Source of the DNA: CAVZCC01 sp963773765
Lineage (GTDB): Bacteria > Actinomycetota > Acidimicrobiia > Acidimicrobiales > Microtrichaceae
Direction: 5' to 3'
DNA: 64,000 nt
Assembly: GCA_963773765.1 (NCBI GenBank)
Contig: CAVZCC010000008.1
Location: forward strand, 310,001 to 374,000
Shown here: piece by piece, positions 44,438-53,476 of the stretch
Layout: the number at the start of each line of letters is the position of its first letter
How positions within the stretch are numbered: the stretch's first letter is position 1
Program-made: the position numbers and the translations under genes
The notes under the pieces: generated by a model
What the model saw: the letters and a program-made list of their open reading frames with translations, nothing else
Told to the model about the DNA's origin: nothing
The model's database searches: none

Positions 44438-45761
44438 TCAGCCCTGGCCGATGACCCGGAGGACCGAGCCGATGGAGCGCACCACGTCCAGGGTGCGCAG
44501 CTCGTGCAGGGTGGCCCGCACGTCGGCCTCCCGGGCCCGGTGGGTGATGAAGATCAGGCGGGCCGAGCCGTCCGCGGCGCCGTCGGCCCCGTCGACGGTC
44601 TCCTGCTCCATGGAGCGGATGGACACGCCGTGCGCACCGAAGACCCCGGCCACCGCGGCCAGCACGCCGGGGCGGTCCGCCACCTCCAGGTTGATGTAGA
44701 AGGCGGAGGCCAGGTCGTCGATGGGCCGCAGCACGGCCTTGCCGAACGACCCGAGTGAGGCGTGGGTCCCCTTGGCCAGGTTGGCCGCGGCGTCGACCAC
44801 GTCGCCCAGCACGGCCGACGCCGTGGGGAATCCGCCGGCGCCCCGGCCGTAGAACATGAGGTCACCCACCGCCTCGCCCTCGACGAACACGGCGTTGAAG
44901 CTGTCCCGCACCGACGCCAGCGGGTGGGTGTCCGGGACCATGGCCGGGTGCACCCGCACCGCCGACGGAGCCGTCGTCGAACCGCTCCGCGATGGCCAGC
45001 AGCTTGATCTGGTACCCGAGGCGGCGGGCGTGGTCGATGTCGGTGGAGGTCACCCCGGAGATGCCCTCGTGGTACACGTCGCCGGCCACGACCTTGGCCC
45101 CGAACGCGATGGTGGCGATGATGGCGGCCTTGGCCCCCGCGTCGAAGCCCTCGACGTCCGCGGTGGGGTCGCGCTCGGCGTAGCCCAGGCTCTGGGCCTC
45201 GGCCAGCGCCTCCGCGTAGGTCCAGCCCTCCTCGGTCATCTTGGTCAGGATGTAGTTGGTGGTCCCGTTGACGATGCCCATGACCCGGCTGACGTCCTCT
45301 GCCACCAGGGACTCGCGCAGGGGCCGGATGAGCGGGATGCCGCCGGCCACCGCGGCCTCGAACAGCAGGTCCACCCCGCCGGCGTCCGCGGCCTGGAACA
45401 GCTCGGCGCCGACGTTGGCCAGCAGCTCCTTGTTGGCGGTGACCACCGGCTTGCCCGCCTTGAGGGCGTCCACGATGAGCTCCCGGGCCGGTTCGATGCC
45501 GCCGATGACCTCCACCACCAGGTCCACGGCGGGGTCCGAGACCACGCTCTGGGCGTCGGTGGTGAGGACGTCGGGACCCAGGTCCACCTCACGTTCCTTG
45601 GACAGCGACCGCACCGCCACCCGGCCGACGGTCAGGCGCAGCCCGGTGCGAGCCGCGATCTCGTCGCCCCGCTCCCGGATCAGCTGCACCAGTGCCGCGC
45701 CCACGTTTCCGCAGCCGAGCACCCCGACGTTCACCGTGCGTTCTGTCGTCCCGTGGGTCAC
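44438..45761 (-). CDS. hom: homoserine dehydrogenase (one frameshift)
   Basis: Reduces aspartate semialdehyde to homoserine, the branch to threonine and methionine. NAD(P) motif GVLGCGNVG, the catalytic region NGTTNYILTKM and LGYAERDPTADVEGFDA, and a C-terminal ACT domain (FYINLEVADRPGVLAAVAGV) for threonine feedback. An extra base at about 44962 breaks it between ERFDDGSV and VRVHPAMVPDTHPL. The GTG at 45759-45761 is preferred because TAGCGT lies seven bases upstream; a GTG nine bases earlier overlaps that box. Confidence 0.92.
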
Positions 45762-45774
45762 CGTGTCCACGCTA
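45762..45774 (-). promoter_or_regulatory. candidate -10 box for leaderless hom transcript
   Basis: TAGCGT (minus strand, 45769-45774), seven bases, then GTG ACC. This suggests a promoter inside the argS-lysA-hom series. Confidence 0.35.
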
Positions 45775-45809
45775 CCGGGGCACCCCGGCGGCCACGAACC
45801 TGGTTCCGC

Positions 45810-47101
45810 TCAGCCGACGTCGGTCGACAGGAGGTCCTCGACGGTCTCCCGGCGCACCACCAGACGGGCCGAGCCGTCGGCCACGAACAGCACCGCAGGG
45901 CGGGTCACCTTGTTGTAGTTGGACCCCATGGAGTGCCCGTAGGCACCCGTCACCGGGGTCGCGATCACGTCGCCCACCGCCAGGTCGGCCGGGACCAGGC
46001 CCTCCCGAACCAGCAGGTCGCCCGACTCGCAGTGCTTGCCCACCAGGCGGATGGGCATCTCGCGCCGGGACGACGCGGCCCGGGGCAGGAACGTCTCGTA
46101 GCCGCTGCCGTAGAGCACCGGCCGGGGGTTGTCGCTCATGCCGCCGTCCACGGCGACGTAGGTGCGCACGCCGGGGATGAACTTCACCGTGCCCACCGTG
46201 TACAGGGTGACCGCCGCGGCCGCGGCGATGGCCCGGCCCGGCTCGGCCGCCACGGAGGACCGGATCCCGGCGTCCCGGCACCCCTGCACGATCGCGGCGG
46301 CCCACTCGGAGATCGTGGGTGCCTCCTCCCCCGCCACGTAGGCCACGCCCAGGCCGCCACCGACGATGAGCTCCGGCAGGTCGGCCTCGCACCACGAACG
46401 GGGCCACGGCCCGCAGGCCCTCCAGGAAGTTGCCGACGCTGAAGACCTGCGACCCGATGTGCAGGTGCAGCCCGACCAGCTCCACCGAGGACGACGACCG
46501 GGCCCGCTCCACCGCCTCCGCGGCCTGTCCGGTCGGCAGCGGGAAACCGAACTTGGAGTCCAGGTTGCCGGTGCGGACGTGCTCGTGGGTGTGGACCTCG
46601 ATGCCGGGGTTGACCCGCAGCAGCACCGTCGGGCGGAGCCGACCCGCCGGACACCAGCGCCTGGATGCGGTCCAGCTCGTCGTGGCTGTCCACGACGATG
46701 CGGCCGACGCCGAGCTCCAGGGCCTGGCGCAGCTCCGCGGTCGACTTGTTGTTGCCGTGCAGCACCAGTCGGTCCGCCGGGACGCCGGCCGCGACGGCGA
46801 CGTCCAGCTCGCCGCCCGTCGCCACGTCCAGCCGCAGGCCCTCCTCGTGCACGAGTCGGGCCATGGCGCGGCACAGGAAGGCCTTGGTGGCGTAGATGAC
46901 ACCGTCGGGTCCGAGCACGGACGTGGCCTCCCGGCAGCGGGCCCGGAGGTGGGCCTCGTCGTAGACGAACAGCGGGGTCCCGTACTCCTCCGCCAGGTCC
47001 AACAGGTCGACGCCCCCGATCGACAGACGCCCGTCGGGAGCGACGACGGCGGTGTCCGGCAGCAGGCGCAGGGGCAGGGGGTCCACGGTCGGCCGGCTCA
47101 C
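45810..47101 (-). CDS. lysA: diaminopimelate decarboxylase (two frameshifts)
   Basis: PLP enzyme giving lysine from meso-diaminopimelate. PLP lysine in YATKAFLCRAM, then HGNNKS, HLHIGSQV, GGGLGVAY, EPGRAI and the CESGD substrate motif near the C-terminus. Extra bases at about 46642 and 46394; removal gives LVSGGRLRPTVLLRVNPG and PFWCEADLPELIVGGG. The repaired protein is about 430 residues. The GTG start shares bases with the argS stop (ATGTGA), indicating coupling. Confidence 0.92.
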
Positions 47102-48696
47102 ATGCTCTCGGGGGCGGAGACCCCCAGGAGGTCCAGCCCGACGCGCAGGCCCACGCCGGCGGCGCCGGCCAGCCACCACCGGGCCTGGCGCAGGTCGTCG
47201 GGGGTGTCGGGGCTCAGGATGGGACAGTCGTGGTAGAAGCCGTGCACCGCCCCGGCCAGCTCCCGCACCCACGTGGTGACCTTGTGCGGGGCCCGCTCCC
47301 GGGCGGCCAGGACCACCACCTCGGGCAGGACGAACAGCTGGCGCAGGATCTCCAGCTCGCGGTCGTCGGTGAGGAGCGACAGGTCGACCTGTGCCAGTGG
47401 CAGGCGCTCGATGCCCCGCTCCGCCGCGACGCGTCCGATCGAGTTGATGCGGGCATTGGCCATCTGGACGTAGAACACCGGGTTCTCGTTGGACTGCTGG
47501 ATGATGAGGTCCAGGTCCACCGTCTGGGGGGAGTCGACCGACTGCAGCAGGTAGGTGAGGCGGACGGCGTCGGCGCCGACCTCCTCGATGAGGTCCTCCA
47601 GGGTGATCAGGTCCCCGGCCCGCTTGGAGATCTTGACCTCCTCACCGCCCCGTTCCAGGCGCACCAGCTGGGTGATCACCACCTCCAGGTCGTCCGGGTC
47701 GTGGCCCAGGGCCTGGATGGCGGCCTTCATGCGGGGGACGTAGCCGTGGTGGTCCGCCCCCCAGACGTTGATGACCAGGTCGAAGTCCCGGGCGAACTTG
47801 TCCCGGTGGTACGCGATGTCCGGCAGCAGGTAGGTGAACTCACCGTCGCTCTTGACCAGGACCCGGTCCTTGTCGTCACCGAAGGCGGTGGAGCGCAGCC
47901 ACACCGCACCGTCGGCGTCGAAGGCCATGTCCCGCTCCCGCAGGTCCGCGAGCGTCTCCTCGATGGCGCCGGTCGCCACCATGGCGCGCTCGGAGAACCA
48001 GGTGTCGAAGCTGACACCCAGCCGGCCGAGCACCCGCTGCTGGTCCGCGATGGCGTGGGCCTCGCCCCACTCCAGCGGGTCGGCGTCGTCGGGCATGAGC
48101 GCGGCCCAGTCGATGATGTACTGGCCCTGGTAGCCGCCCTCGGGCGGCTCCTGGCCCGCCTTGCGGGCCGCCAGGGACGCGGCGAACGTCTGCATCTGCA
48201 CGCCACGGTCGTTGACGTAGAACTCCTCGGAGACGTCGTGGCCGCAGAACGCCAACAGCCGGGCCAGGCTGTCGCCGTAGGTGGCCCCACGGGCGTGGCC
48301 GGCGTGGACGGGCCCGGTGGGGTTGGCCGAGACGTACTCCACCATCACCCGGCGGTCGGCGCCGGAGTCGTTCCGGCCGTAGTCGGCGCCCGCCCCGATG
48401 ACCACACCGACCAGGTCGTGGAGCCAGTGGTCGTCCAGGCGGAAGTTCACGAAGCCCGGTCCGGCGATCTCCACCGCTGTGACGTGCGGCGGCGGCGCGG
48501 CCGAGACCACCTCCACGATCTGCTGGGCCAGCTCCCGGGGATTCCGTCCCGCCGCCCTGGCCGAGGTGAGGGCCACGTTGGAGGAGAAGTCGCCGTGCTC
48601 GCGACGCGCCGGCTGCTCCAGGTGGATCTCCCCGGGCGGCTCGACACCCAGCTGGGACAGGGCGTCACGGAGTGCGGCGGTGAGGACGTCTCGCAT
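47098..48696 (-). CDS. argS: arginyl-tRNA synthetase
   Basis: 532 residues, class I synthetase charging tRNA-Arg. HIGH-type motif in NPTGPVHAGHARGA, a KMSK-like KISKRAGD, the N-terminal Add1 domain (EHGDFSSNVALTSARAAG) and the DALR anticodon domain (SNENPVFYVQMANARINSI). Undamaged. It heads the argS-lysA-hom-thrC series and lies 117 nt from a tRNA-Arg gene on the other strand. Confidence 0.97.
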   Translation of the reverse strand: MRDVLTAALRDALSQLGVEPPGEIHLEQPARREHGDFSSNVALTSARAAGRNPRELAQQIVEVVSAAPPPHVTAVEIAGPGFVNFRLDDHWLHDLVGVVIGAGADYGRNDSGADRRVMVEYVSANPTGPVHAGHARGATYGDSLARLLAFCGHDVSEEFYVNDRGVQMQTFAASLAARKAGQEPPEGGYQGQYIIDWAALMPDDADPLEWGEAHAIADQQRVLGRLGVSFDTWFSERAMVATGAIEETLADLRERDMAFDADGAVWLRSTAFGDDKDRVLVKSDGEFTYLLPDIAYHRDKFARDFDLVINVWGADHHGYVPRMKAAIQALGHDPDDLEVVITQLVRLERGGEEVKISKRAGDLITLEDLIEEVGADAVRLTYLLQSVDSPQTVDLDLIIQQSNENPVFYVQMANARINSIGRVAAERGIERLPLAQVDLSLLTDDRELEILRQLFVLPEVVVLAARERAPHKVTTWVRELAGAVHGFYHDCPILSPDTPDDLRQARWWLAGAAGVGLRVGLDLLGVSAPESM

Positions 48697-48812
48697 GGGG
48701 AAGCGGGCTCCGGAGGTCGGGAACGGCGATGGTACTTCGGGCCCTCCGGCCGCTCCGAACCGGTTCTGCGATGGCGGCGCCCACCCGGCCGTGCGCTAGG
48801 GTCGACCCCCGT

Positions 48813-48884
48813 CGCCCTCGTAGCTCAGGGGATAGAGCATCGCCCTCCGGAGGCGTGTGCGCAGGTTCGAATCCTGCCGAGGGC
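48813..48884 (+). tRNA. tRNA-Arg (anticodon CCG)
   Basis: A cloverleaf folds: acceptor GCCCTCG/CGAGGGC, D arm GCTC/GAGC, anticodon loop CTCCGGA (anticodon CCG), T arm GCAGG-TTCGAAT-CCTGC and discriminator A. The first anticodon-stem pair is a T-T mismatch. CCA is not encoded. TAGGGT at 48796-48801 is a likely -10 box. It reads codon CGG, frequent in this GC-rich DNA. Confidence 0.95.
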
Positions 48885-48908
48885 ACTCAGGTCCGGCGAC
48901 CCGGACGT

Positions 48909-50486
48909 TCAGCCGCAGGTCACCCCCGCCGGGGGCGTCCCCGGGGTCCAACCCGGCACTGCGGTGGTCGTCGTGGTCGAGCTCGTCGGTGCGCCGGCGG
49001 TACCCGAGCCGGTCGTTCCGGAGCCGGAACCAGAACCGGTGGTGGACGCGTCCGTGCCGCCGGGGCCTGCCCCCGTGGTCTCCGGCACCTCGGCCGGCTC
49101 GGAGATGGCGTCGAAGTCGGCGCCGATGACCACCGTCACCGACCCGGCCGGCAGCTTCTTGTCCTCCTTGAGCACCGGCTCGGGGCTGATCCACGCCGCC
49201 ACCAGCTCACCCATGGCCTTGCCGCCCTTGGCGTACCGCACCACCGTGCGGTCCGCCGGGTCCGGGGCGGAGTCGACCGTGCCGCTGACGAACCCCCCGT
49301 CGGCCAGCACGAACGAGACGCGCCGCGCCTCGCCCTGGGTGTCCGTGCCGTTGAGCACGTTGACGGTGACGTCGGACGCCGACGGCGGCGGCACCGTGGT
49401 GGTGGTCACCGATGCCGCCGTGGTGCCGCGGAAGATGTCCAGCACCGGCTGGGCCGCCGGCTCGTCCAGCAGCACCACGGACGCCCCGCCGCTGGTGGTG
49501 TGGCCGGTGACCGGCAGGCTGTGGGTCTGGAGCCGCTGGGGATCGAAGTCCGAGAACTTCTGGGACAGGTCCAGGATCTCCGACACGCCGATGGCATCGT
49601 CCAGCTTCACGTTGTCCACGCCCGCGTCGACCAGTCCCTTGACCCGGCCGATGTCGTTCAGACCCATGCCCTTGGCCCGGGCCAGGGCGGAACGGGCCAG
49701 CATCTGCTGGCGGGTCATGCGCCCCAGGTCCCCCGTCGGGTCCGAGACCCAGCGGGACCCGTTGTTCCACTCCAGGTGCCGGGAACGGGCGAAGGCCAGG
49801 CCCTGGTAGCCGTCCAGCACGGTGCAGCCCTTGTCCTCGATCCGGAGGCCGGAGTTGCGGTCCCGGACCGGGTGGTCGAAGTACATGGGAACCCCGCCGA
49901 TGGTCTCGATCAGGTCCTGGAACCCGGCGAAGTCGACCTCCACGAAGTGGTGGATCGGGATGTTGAGGCTCTGCTGGATCGTGTCGATCACGTCCTGGAC
50001 CGAGTCGGAGTACGCCGTGTTGATGCGCTGCTCCTCCCCCGTCCCGGCGATCGGCACCCACAGGTCTCGGGGGATGGACAACATGTCCACCCGTTCCCCG
50101 TCGGGGTCCACCCGCATGACGGCGATGCTGTCCGCCCGGCGACCGGTGGGGGCGTCGTCGCCCAGCATCGCCTCCGATCCGGCCGCGCCCTCCTTGATGT
50201 TCTCCCGGCTGTCGGAGCCGACCACCAGGTAGTTCTGCGGCTCGGCGGGAGCGGCGTCGGCCAGGTCCAGGTCCAGGCGTCGCAGCTGGGAGAAGCTCCA
50301 GAAGCCCCACGCCGCACCCACCACGGCGACGAGCCCCAGCACCACCACCACCGACAGGGTGCCGAGCAGGAGCCGCTTGGGCCACCGGCGGGCCGGGGCG
50401 GCCTCACGACGGCGTCGACGGACCACCCGGGTCGGGTCCTCGATGGGACGTCGCGACGATTCGTCGGAGGCGGAGTCTCTGGGCAC
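48909..50486 (-). CDS. LytR-CpsA-Psr family cell-wall glycopolymer ligase
   Basis: 525 residues. An arginine-rich cytosolic start, one membrane helix (LLLGTLSVVVVLGLVAVVGAAW, in part) and an extracellular LCP domain: MLSIPRDLWVPI, RINTAYSDS, DFAGFQDLIETIGGV and LAFARSRHLEW. A LytR_C domain follows (VTVNVLNGTDTQGEARRV), then a Ser/Thr/Gly tail that may span the wall. LCP proteins attach undecaprenyl-linked polymers to peptidoglycan, so it could use products of the wecA or sugar-transferase pathways. The GTG start lacks a Shine-Dalgarno. Confidence 0.92.
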   Translation of the reverse strand: MPRDSASDESSRRPIEDPTRVVRRRRREAAPARRWPKRLLLGTLSVVVVLGLVAVVGAAWGFWSFSQLRRLDLDLADAAPAEPQNYLVVGSDSRENIKEGAAGSEAMLGDDAPTGRRADSIAVMRVDPDGERVDMLSIPRDLWVPIAGTGEEQRINTAYSDSVQDVIDTIQQSLNIPIHHFVEVDFAGFQDLIETIGGVPMYFDHPVRDRNSGLRIEDKGCTVLDGYQGLAFARSRHLEWNNGSRWVSDPTGDLGRMTRQQMLARSALARAKGMGLNDIGRVKGLVDAGVDNVKLDDAIGVSEILDLSQKFSDFDPQRLQTHSLPVTGHTTSGGASVVLLDEPAAQPVLDIFRGTTAASVTTTTVPPPSASDVTVNVLNGTDTQGEARRVSFVLADGGFVSGTVDSAPDPADRTVVRYAKGGKAMGELVAAWISPEPVLKEDKKLPAGSVTVVIGADFDAISEPAEVPETTGAGPGGTDASTTGSGSGSGTTGSGTAGAPTSSTTTTTAVPGWTPGTPPAGVTCG

Positions 50487-50556
50487 AGGTGGGGGGGGTG
50501 GGTCGGCTCGGTCCGGCGGGCGGTGCGCGTTGGTGACCGGGCCCGCCGACCCAGTG

Positions 50557-50585
50557 AAACTAGCCGCGACCGCCCCCGGACCTCA
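50557..50585 (-). promoter_or_regulatory. candidate promoter of the LCP gene
   Basis: TAGTTT at 50557-50562 on the minus strand, with TGAGGT 17 bp upstream (50580-50585) as a poor -35. This gives a leader of about 65 nt. Confidence 0.35.
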
Positions 50586-50595
50586 GGACGGGGGC
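50572..50595 (-). terminator. hairpin downstream of the acyl-CoA dehydrogenase
   Basis: GCCCCCG and CGGGGGC flank a 10-nt loop about 80 nt past the stop codon of the dehydrogenase gene. It overlaps the LCP promoter candidate. Confidence 0.35.
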
Positions 50596-50640
50596 CCGGC
50601 TCCGGGGCGGTCTCTCAGGAAGCAGCGGACCGGATCAGGC

Positions 50641-50694
50641 TCACTTCGTTCCCTCGACCGCGCCCACAGGCCGGGTCACTTCGTTCCCTCGACC
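50641..50694. repeat. 19-bp direct repeat of the gene 3' end
   Basis: TCACTTCGTTCCCTCGACC occurs at 50641-50659 and 50676-50694. The second copy is the last six codons and stop (VEGTK) of the acyl-CoA dehydrogenase; the first is an exact downstream copy. Confidence 0.9.
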
Positions 50695-51920
50695 TTGGGC
50701 TCCCGGGGCAGGCCCAGGACCTTCTCGCCCACGATGTTCCGCTGGATCTGGGACGTTCCGCCCCAGATCGTCTCCGACCGGGAGAAGAAGAACGCGGACA
50801 TCATCTGGCTCACCCGGTAGGTCGGCCGGCCGTCGGCCCGCATGGCGGCGGGCCAGGAGTTCCCCTCCGGACCGGTGGTGGACAGCATCGACTCCGCACC
50901 GAAGATGTCCAGGGCCAACTCCATGGCGGCCTTGTGCATCTCGGACCAGAACATCTTGTTGGTGGCGCCCAGCACGGCCACGCCCATGTCCCGCTTGCCC
51001 TGCACGGTGGCGGTCAGCGAGCGCAGGCCGTTGATGCGCAGGATCTGGATCTTGGAGTAGTACGCCATCAGCCGCTGGCGGATGATCGGATCGTCGATCT
51101 TCCCGTTCGCGGTGGCCTGCTCCACCATCAGTCGGTACTCCTCGGCGAAGCGCCGGTAGCCGGTGGTGGCGGACATGCCCCGCTCGAAGGTGAGCGTGTC
51201 GTTGGCCACCTTCCAGCCGTTGTTGAGGCCGCCCACCACGTTGTCGATCGGGCACCGGGCGTCGGAGAAGAACACCTCGTTGAACTCCGCGGTCCCGTCG
51301 GGCTGGACGATGCCCCGGACCTCCACCCCCGGCTGGTTCATGGGCACCAACAGGTAGGAGATGCCGGCCTGCTTCTTGACGTCCGGGTCGGTCCGGGCCA
51401 GCACGAAGCAGTAGTCGGCGAACTGGGCCTGGGTGGTCCACACCTTCTGGCCGTTGACCACCCACTCGTCGCCGTCCTGGACCGCGGTGGTCTTGAGCGA
51501 CGCCAGGTCGGAGCCGGAGTCGGGCTCGGAGAAGCCCTGGCACCAGCGCATGGAGCCGTCCAGGATCTTGGGCAGGAAGTACTTCTTCTGCTCCTCGGTG
51601 CCGTTCATGAGGATGGTGGGTCCCACCAGGGTGTCGCCGAAGAAGTCGGCCCGCATGGGGGCCTTGGCCTTGGCGAACTCCTCGGCCAGCACCACGCCCT
51701 GCATGGTGGACAGGCCCTTGCCGCCGTACTCCTCGGGCCAGGTGGCACAGATCCATCCACCCTCGAAGAGCTTCTGGGTCCACTCGTCGTTGAACTGCTT
51801 CTTCTGCTCGGGGGTCATCTCGAACCCCTCGTCGAACCAGCCGGCGGGCAGGTTCTCCTCCAGCCAGGCGCGGATCTCCGCGCGGAACTCCTCAGCCTCG
51901 GGGGGATAGGTCAGGTCCAT
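50676..51920 (-). CDS. acyl-CoA dehydrogenase
   Basis: 414 residues; FAD enzyme of beta-oxidation or a related acyl-CoA oxidation. N-terminal DLTYPPEAEEFRAEIRAWLE, the substrate/FAD segment QGFSEPDSGSDLASLKT, VNGQKVWTTQAQFADYCF and the C-terminal SETIWGGTSQIQRNIVGEKVL. This is the FadE subgroup with a long N-terminal domain that contains WPEEYGGKG. A TTGACC/GGTCAA palindrome 10 bp before the ATG suggests TetR-type control. Confidence 0.93.
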   Translation of the reverse strand: MDLTYPPEAEEFRAEIRAWLEENLPAGWFDEGFEMTPEQKKQFNDEWTQKLFEGGWICATWPEEYGGKGLSTMQGVVLAEEFAKAKAPMRADFFGDTLVGPTILMNGTEEQKKYFLPKILDGSMRWCQGFSEPDSGSDLASLKTTAVQDGDEWVVNGQKVWTTQAQFADYCFVLARTDPDVKKQAGISYLLVPMNQPGVEVRGIVQPDGTAEFNEVFFSDARCPIDNVVGGLNNGWKVANDTLTFERGMSATTGYRRFAEEYRLMVEQATANGKIDDPIIRQRLMAYYSKIQILRINGLRSLTATVQGKRDMGVAVLGATNKMFWSEMHKAAMELALDIFGAESMLSTTGPEGNSWPAAMRADGRPTYRVSQMMSAFFFSRSETIWGGTSQIQRNIVGEKVLGLPREPKVEGTK

Positions 51921-51930
51921 CCCCCAATTC

Positions 51931-51946
51931 TTGACCCATCGGTCAA
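51931..51946. promoter_or_regulatory. TetR-type operator palindrome
   Basis: TTGACC-CATC-GGTCAA is a perfect inverted repeat immediately before the dehydrogenase start, overlapping the stop of the upstream gene. Similar TTGACC/GGTCAA sites control fatty-acid genes in actinobacteria. Confidence 0.5.
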
Positions 51947-52818
51947 GTTCCGCCAGCCGGGGCCGTCACCGGCTGGTCGACCGCAATGGCGGGATCGGGC
52001 GGACCGATCTGGAGCAGTACGTCGTCGGCACCCTCGGGAGACGGCACCTCGACGACGCCGATCCGACCCGCAGTGACGGTCACGGCGACGGTGCACACGG
52101 TCTCCGCTGCGGGATCCACGGCTCGTCCGTCGCCGGAGCAGGCATCGGCGGGGATGTCGACCAGGTAGACACCGGGCCGGCCGGACGCGGCCGCGACCCG
52201 GAGCGGGTCGCCCAGGAATCCGAACAACACACCGAAGGCGTTCCCGCCCTCCTCGGTCAGCAGCATGGCCGCGGCATCTCCCTCGGGTGGGACCTGCCAC
52301 TGTCGCGAGCCGATCCACACCAACGCAGAGCCGTCCGACTGGTCCAGACGGAACCGGTCCGAGGGCTGGTACCGGAGCTTGTCCACCGGTTCCGACCCGA
52401 CCGTCACGGTGGCTCCCCAGGGGCGGGCCATGGTCGCCTCGACCGACTGAGCGACGACCTGCTCCGGTGGGGGGGTGTCCGGATCCGGATCCGCGGGGGC
52501 TGTCACGGACGGCCCTCCGTCGAGGGGGTCGACGGTGCGGACCCGTTCGTCCCGGTTGACCAGCACGACTCCGACCCCGACCAGCACCGCAAGCACCGCG
52601 GCGGCGACCGGCACCCACCAGCGCCGACGCTCCCGTCGGGCCGTCAGGGGGACCACCGCCGGGCCCGGGTCCTCTGACGGATCGGCGGCGTCGGTCGCTC
52701 CTCCCCGGGCCGGCGGATCCGTTCCGTACCCGGACGCGACCGTGGGAAGGTCCAGGGTCATGCCGGCGAGCTCGTCGTCAGCGGCTTGCAGCAGCAGGTC
52801 ACGCAATCGGTCAGACAT
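51943..52818 (-). CDS. putative anti-sigma factor (single-pass membrane protein)
   Basis: 291 residues. Cytosolic N-terminus of about 65 residues (SDRLRDLLLQAADDELAGMTLDL), one membrane helix (WWVPVAAAVLAVLVGVGVVLV) and an extracellular domain with two cysteines (ADACSGDG, ETVCTVAV). It overlaps the sigma gene by eight bases, the usual layout of ECF sigma and membrane anti-sigma. I do not recognise the extracellular domain and see no classic zinc-binding HxxxCxxC. Confidence 0.7.
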   Translation of the reverse strand: MSDRLRDLLLQAADDELAGMTLDLPTVASGYGTDPPARGGATDAADPSEDPGPAVVPLTARRERRRWWVPVAAAVLAVLVGVGVVLVNRDERVRTVDPLDGGPSVTAPADPDPDTPPPEQVVAQSVEATMARPWGATVTVGSEPVDKLRYQPSDRFRLDQSDGSALVWIGSRQWQVPPEGDAAAMLLTEEGGNAFGVLFGFLGDPLRVAAASGRPGVYLVDIPADACSGDGRAVDPAAETVCTVAVTVTAGRIGVVEVPSPEGADDVLLQIGPPDPAIAVDQPVTAPAGGT

Positions 52819-53347
52819 GGTCGTCCCCTTCGAACTCGCAACCCAGCAGGTGAACGAGCGCGGCCCGTCCTCGCTGGAGGTGTGTCTTGACCGCGGGCAC
52901 TCCGATGCCCATCATCCCGGCCACCTCCGCCACCGGTAGGTCGGCCATGTGGTGCAGGACGACCGCCTCACGCTGACGTTCGGGGAGGCTCAGCAGTGCG
53001 GCCGTCACCTCGCCGCTGGTCGGTGCCTCGGCCGGGCCGACGGCCCCCGTCGGCAAGGCAGCGAGTCGGGCCAGGGCCACTCCCCCTCGCTGGTCCGATC
53101 GCCACCGGTTGCGAACGATGTTGAGCGCCACGGTCCGCAGCCACCCCACCGGGTTCCCGTCGGCGAGGCGCCCCCAGTCCTGGAAGGCCCGGGTCATCGC
53201 CTCCTGGGCCACGTCGCGGGCGTCGTCGGCCCGCAGCGTCAGCCCCCAGCAGAACCGGAGCAGGTCGGCCTGTTCGGCGGCGAAGAACTCGTCGAACCCG
53301 AGCCGTCCGACCGGACGGGACGTGCTCATCCCCGTCGTCGACCGCAC
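52811..53347 (-). CDS. ECF-type RNA polymerase sigma factor
   Basis: About 178 residues. Region 2: FFAAEQADLLRFCWGLTLRADDARDVAQEAMTRAF (read in part; the DARDVAQEA core is diagnostic) with WLRTVALNIVRNRWR. Region 4: LLSLPERQREAVVLHHMADLPV and VAGMMGIGVPAVKTHLQRGR. SigE-like class. The GTG at 53345-53347 with GGGGAGG five bases upstream is chosen; an ATG at 53386 gives 13 more residues. The overlapping downstream gene is probably its anti-sigma factor. Confidence 0.9.
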   Translation of the reverse strand: MRSTTGMSTSRPVGRLGFDEFFAAEQADLLRFCWGLTLRADDARDVAQEAMTRAFQDWGRLADGNPVGWLRTVALNIVRNRWRSDQRGGVALARLAALPTGAVGPAEAPTSGEVTAALLSLPERQREAVVLHHMADLPVAEVAGMMGIGVPAVKTHLQRGRAALVHLLGCEFEGDDHV

Positions 53348-53425
53348 GTCGTCCTCCCCCGCCAGGCCCTCACCATCGTCCTCCATCGCACCGGTCGCTC
53401 CTCCCTGGACACGCTGAACCCCCGT

Positions 53426-53451
53426 GACAGGTCCTCAACCCCGCAGGTTCC
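53426..53451 (-). promoter_or_regulatory. candidate autoregulated ECF promoter
   Basis: On the minus strand GGAACC (53446-53451), 16 bp, then TGTC (53426-53429). GGAAC with a GTC-type -10 is typical of ECF sigma promoters. Confidence 0.35.
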
Positions 53452-53476
53452 CGGGAGGATGACACGAGGGCCGCAC

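Noticed and set aside
36700..46700. Programmed ribosomal frameshifting as an explanation of the many +1 breaks
   Set aside because: There is no shared slippery sequence or stop codon at the sites, two occur within 15 bp in thrC, and some go in the opposite direction. Sequence error is simpler.
36700..46700. Pseudogenisation of the amino-acid and translation genes
   Set aside because: rho and prfA are essential in most bacteria, and all motifs outside the indels are intact, which does not fit decay.
48813..48884. A second tRNA or a CCA-ended form
   Set aside because: The sequence after the discriminator base is CTCAGG, and no other cloverleaf was found nearby.
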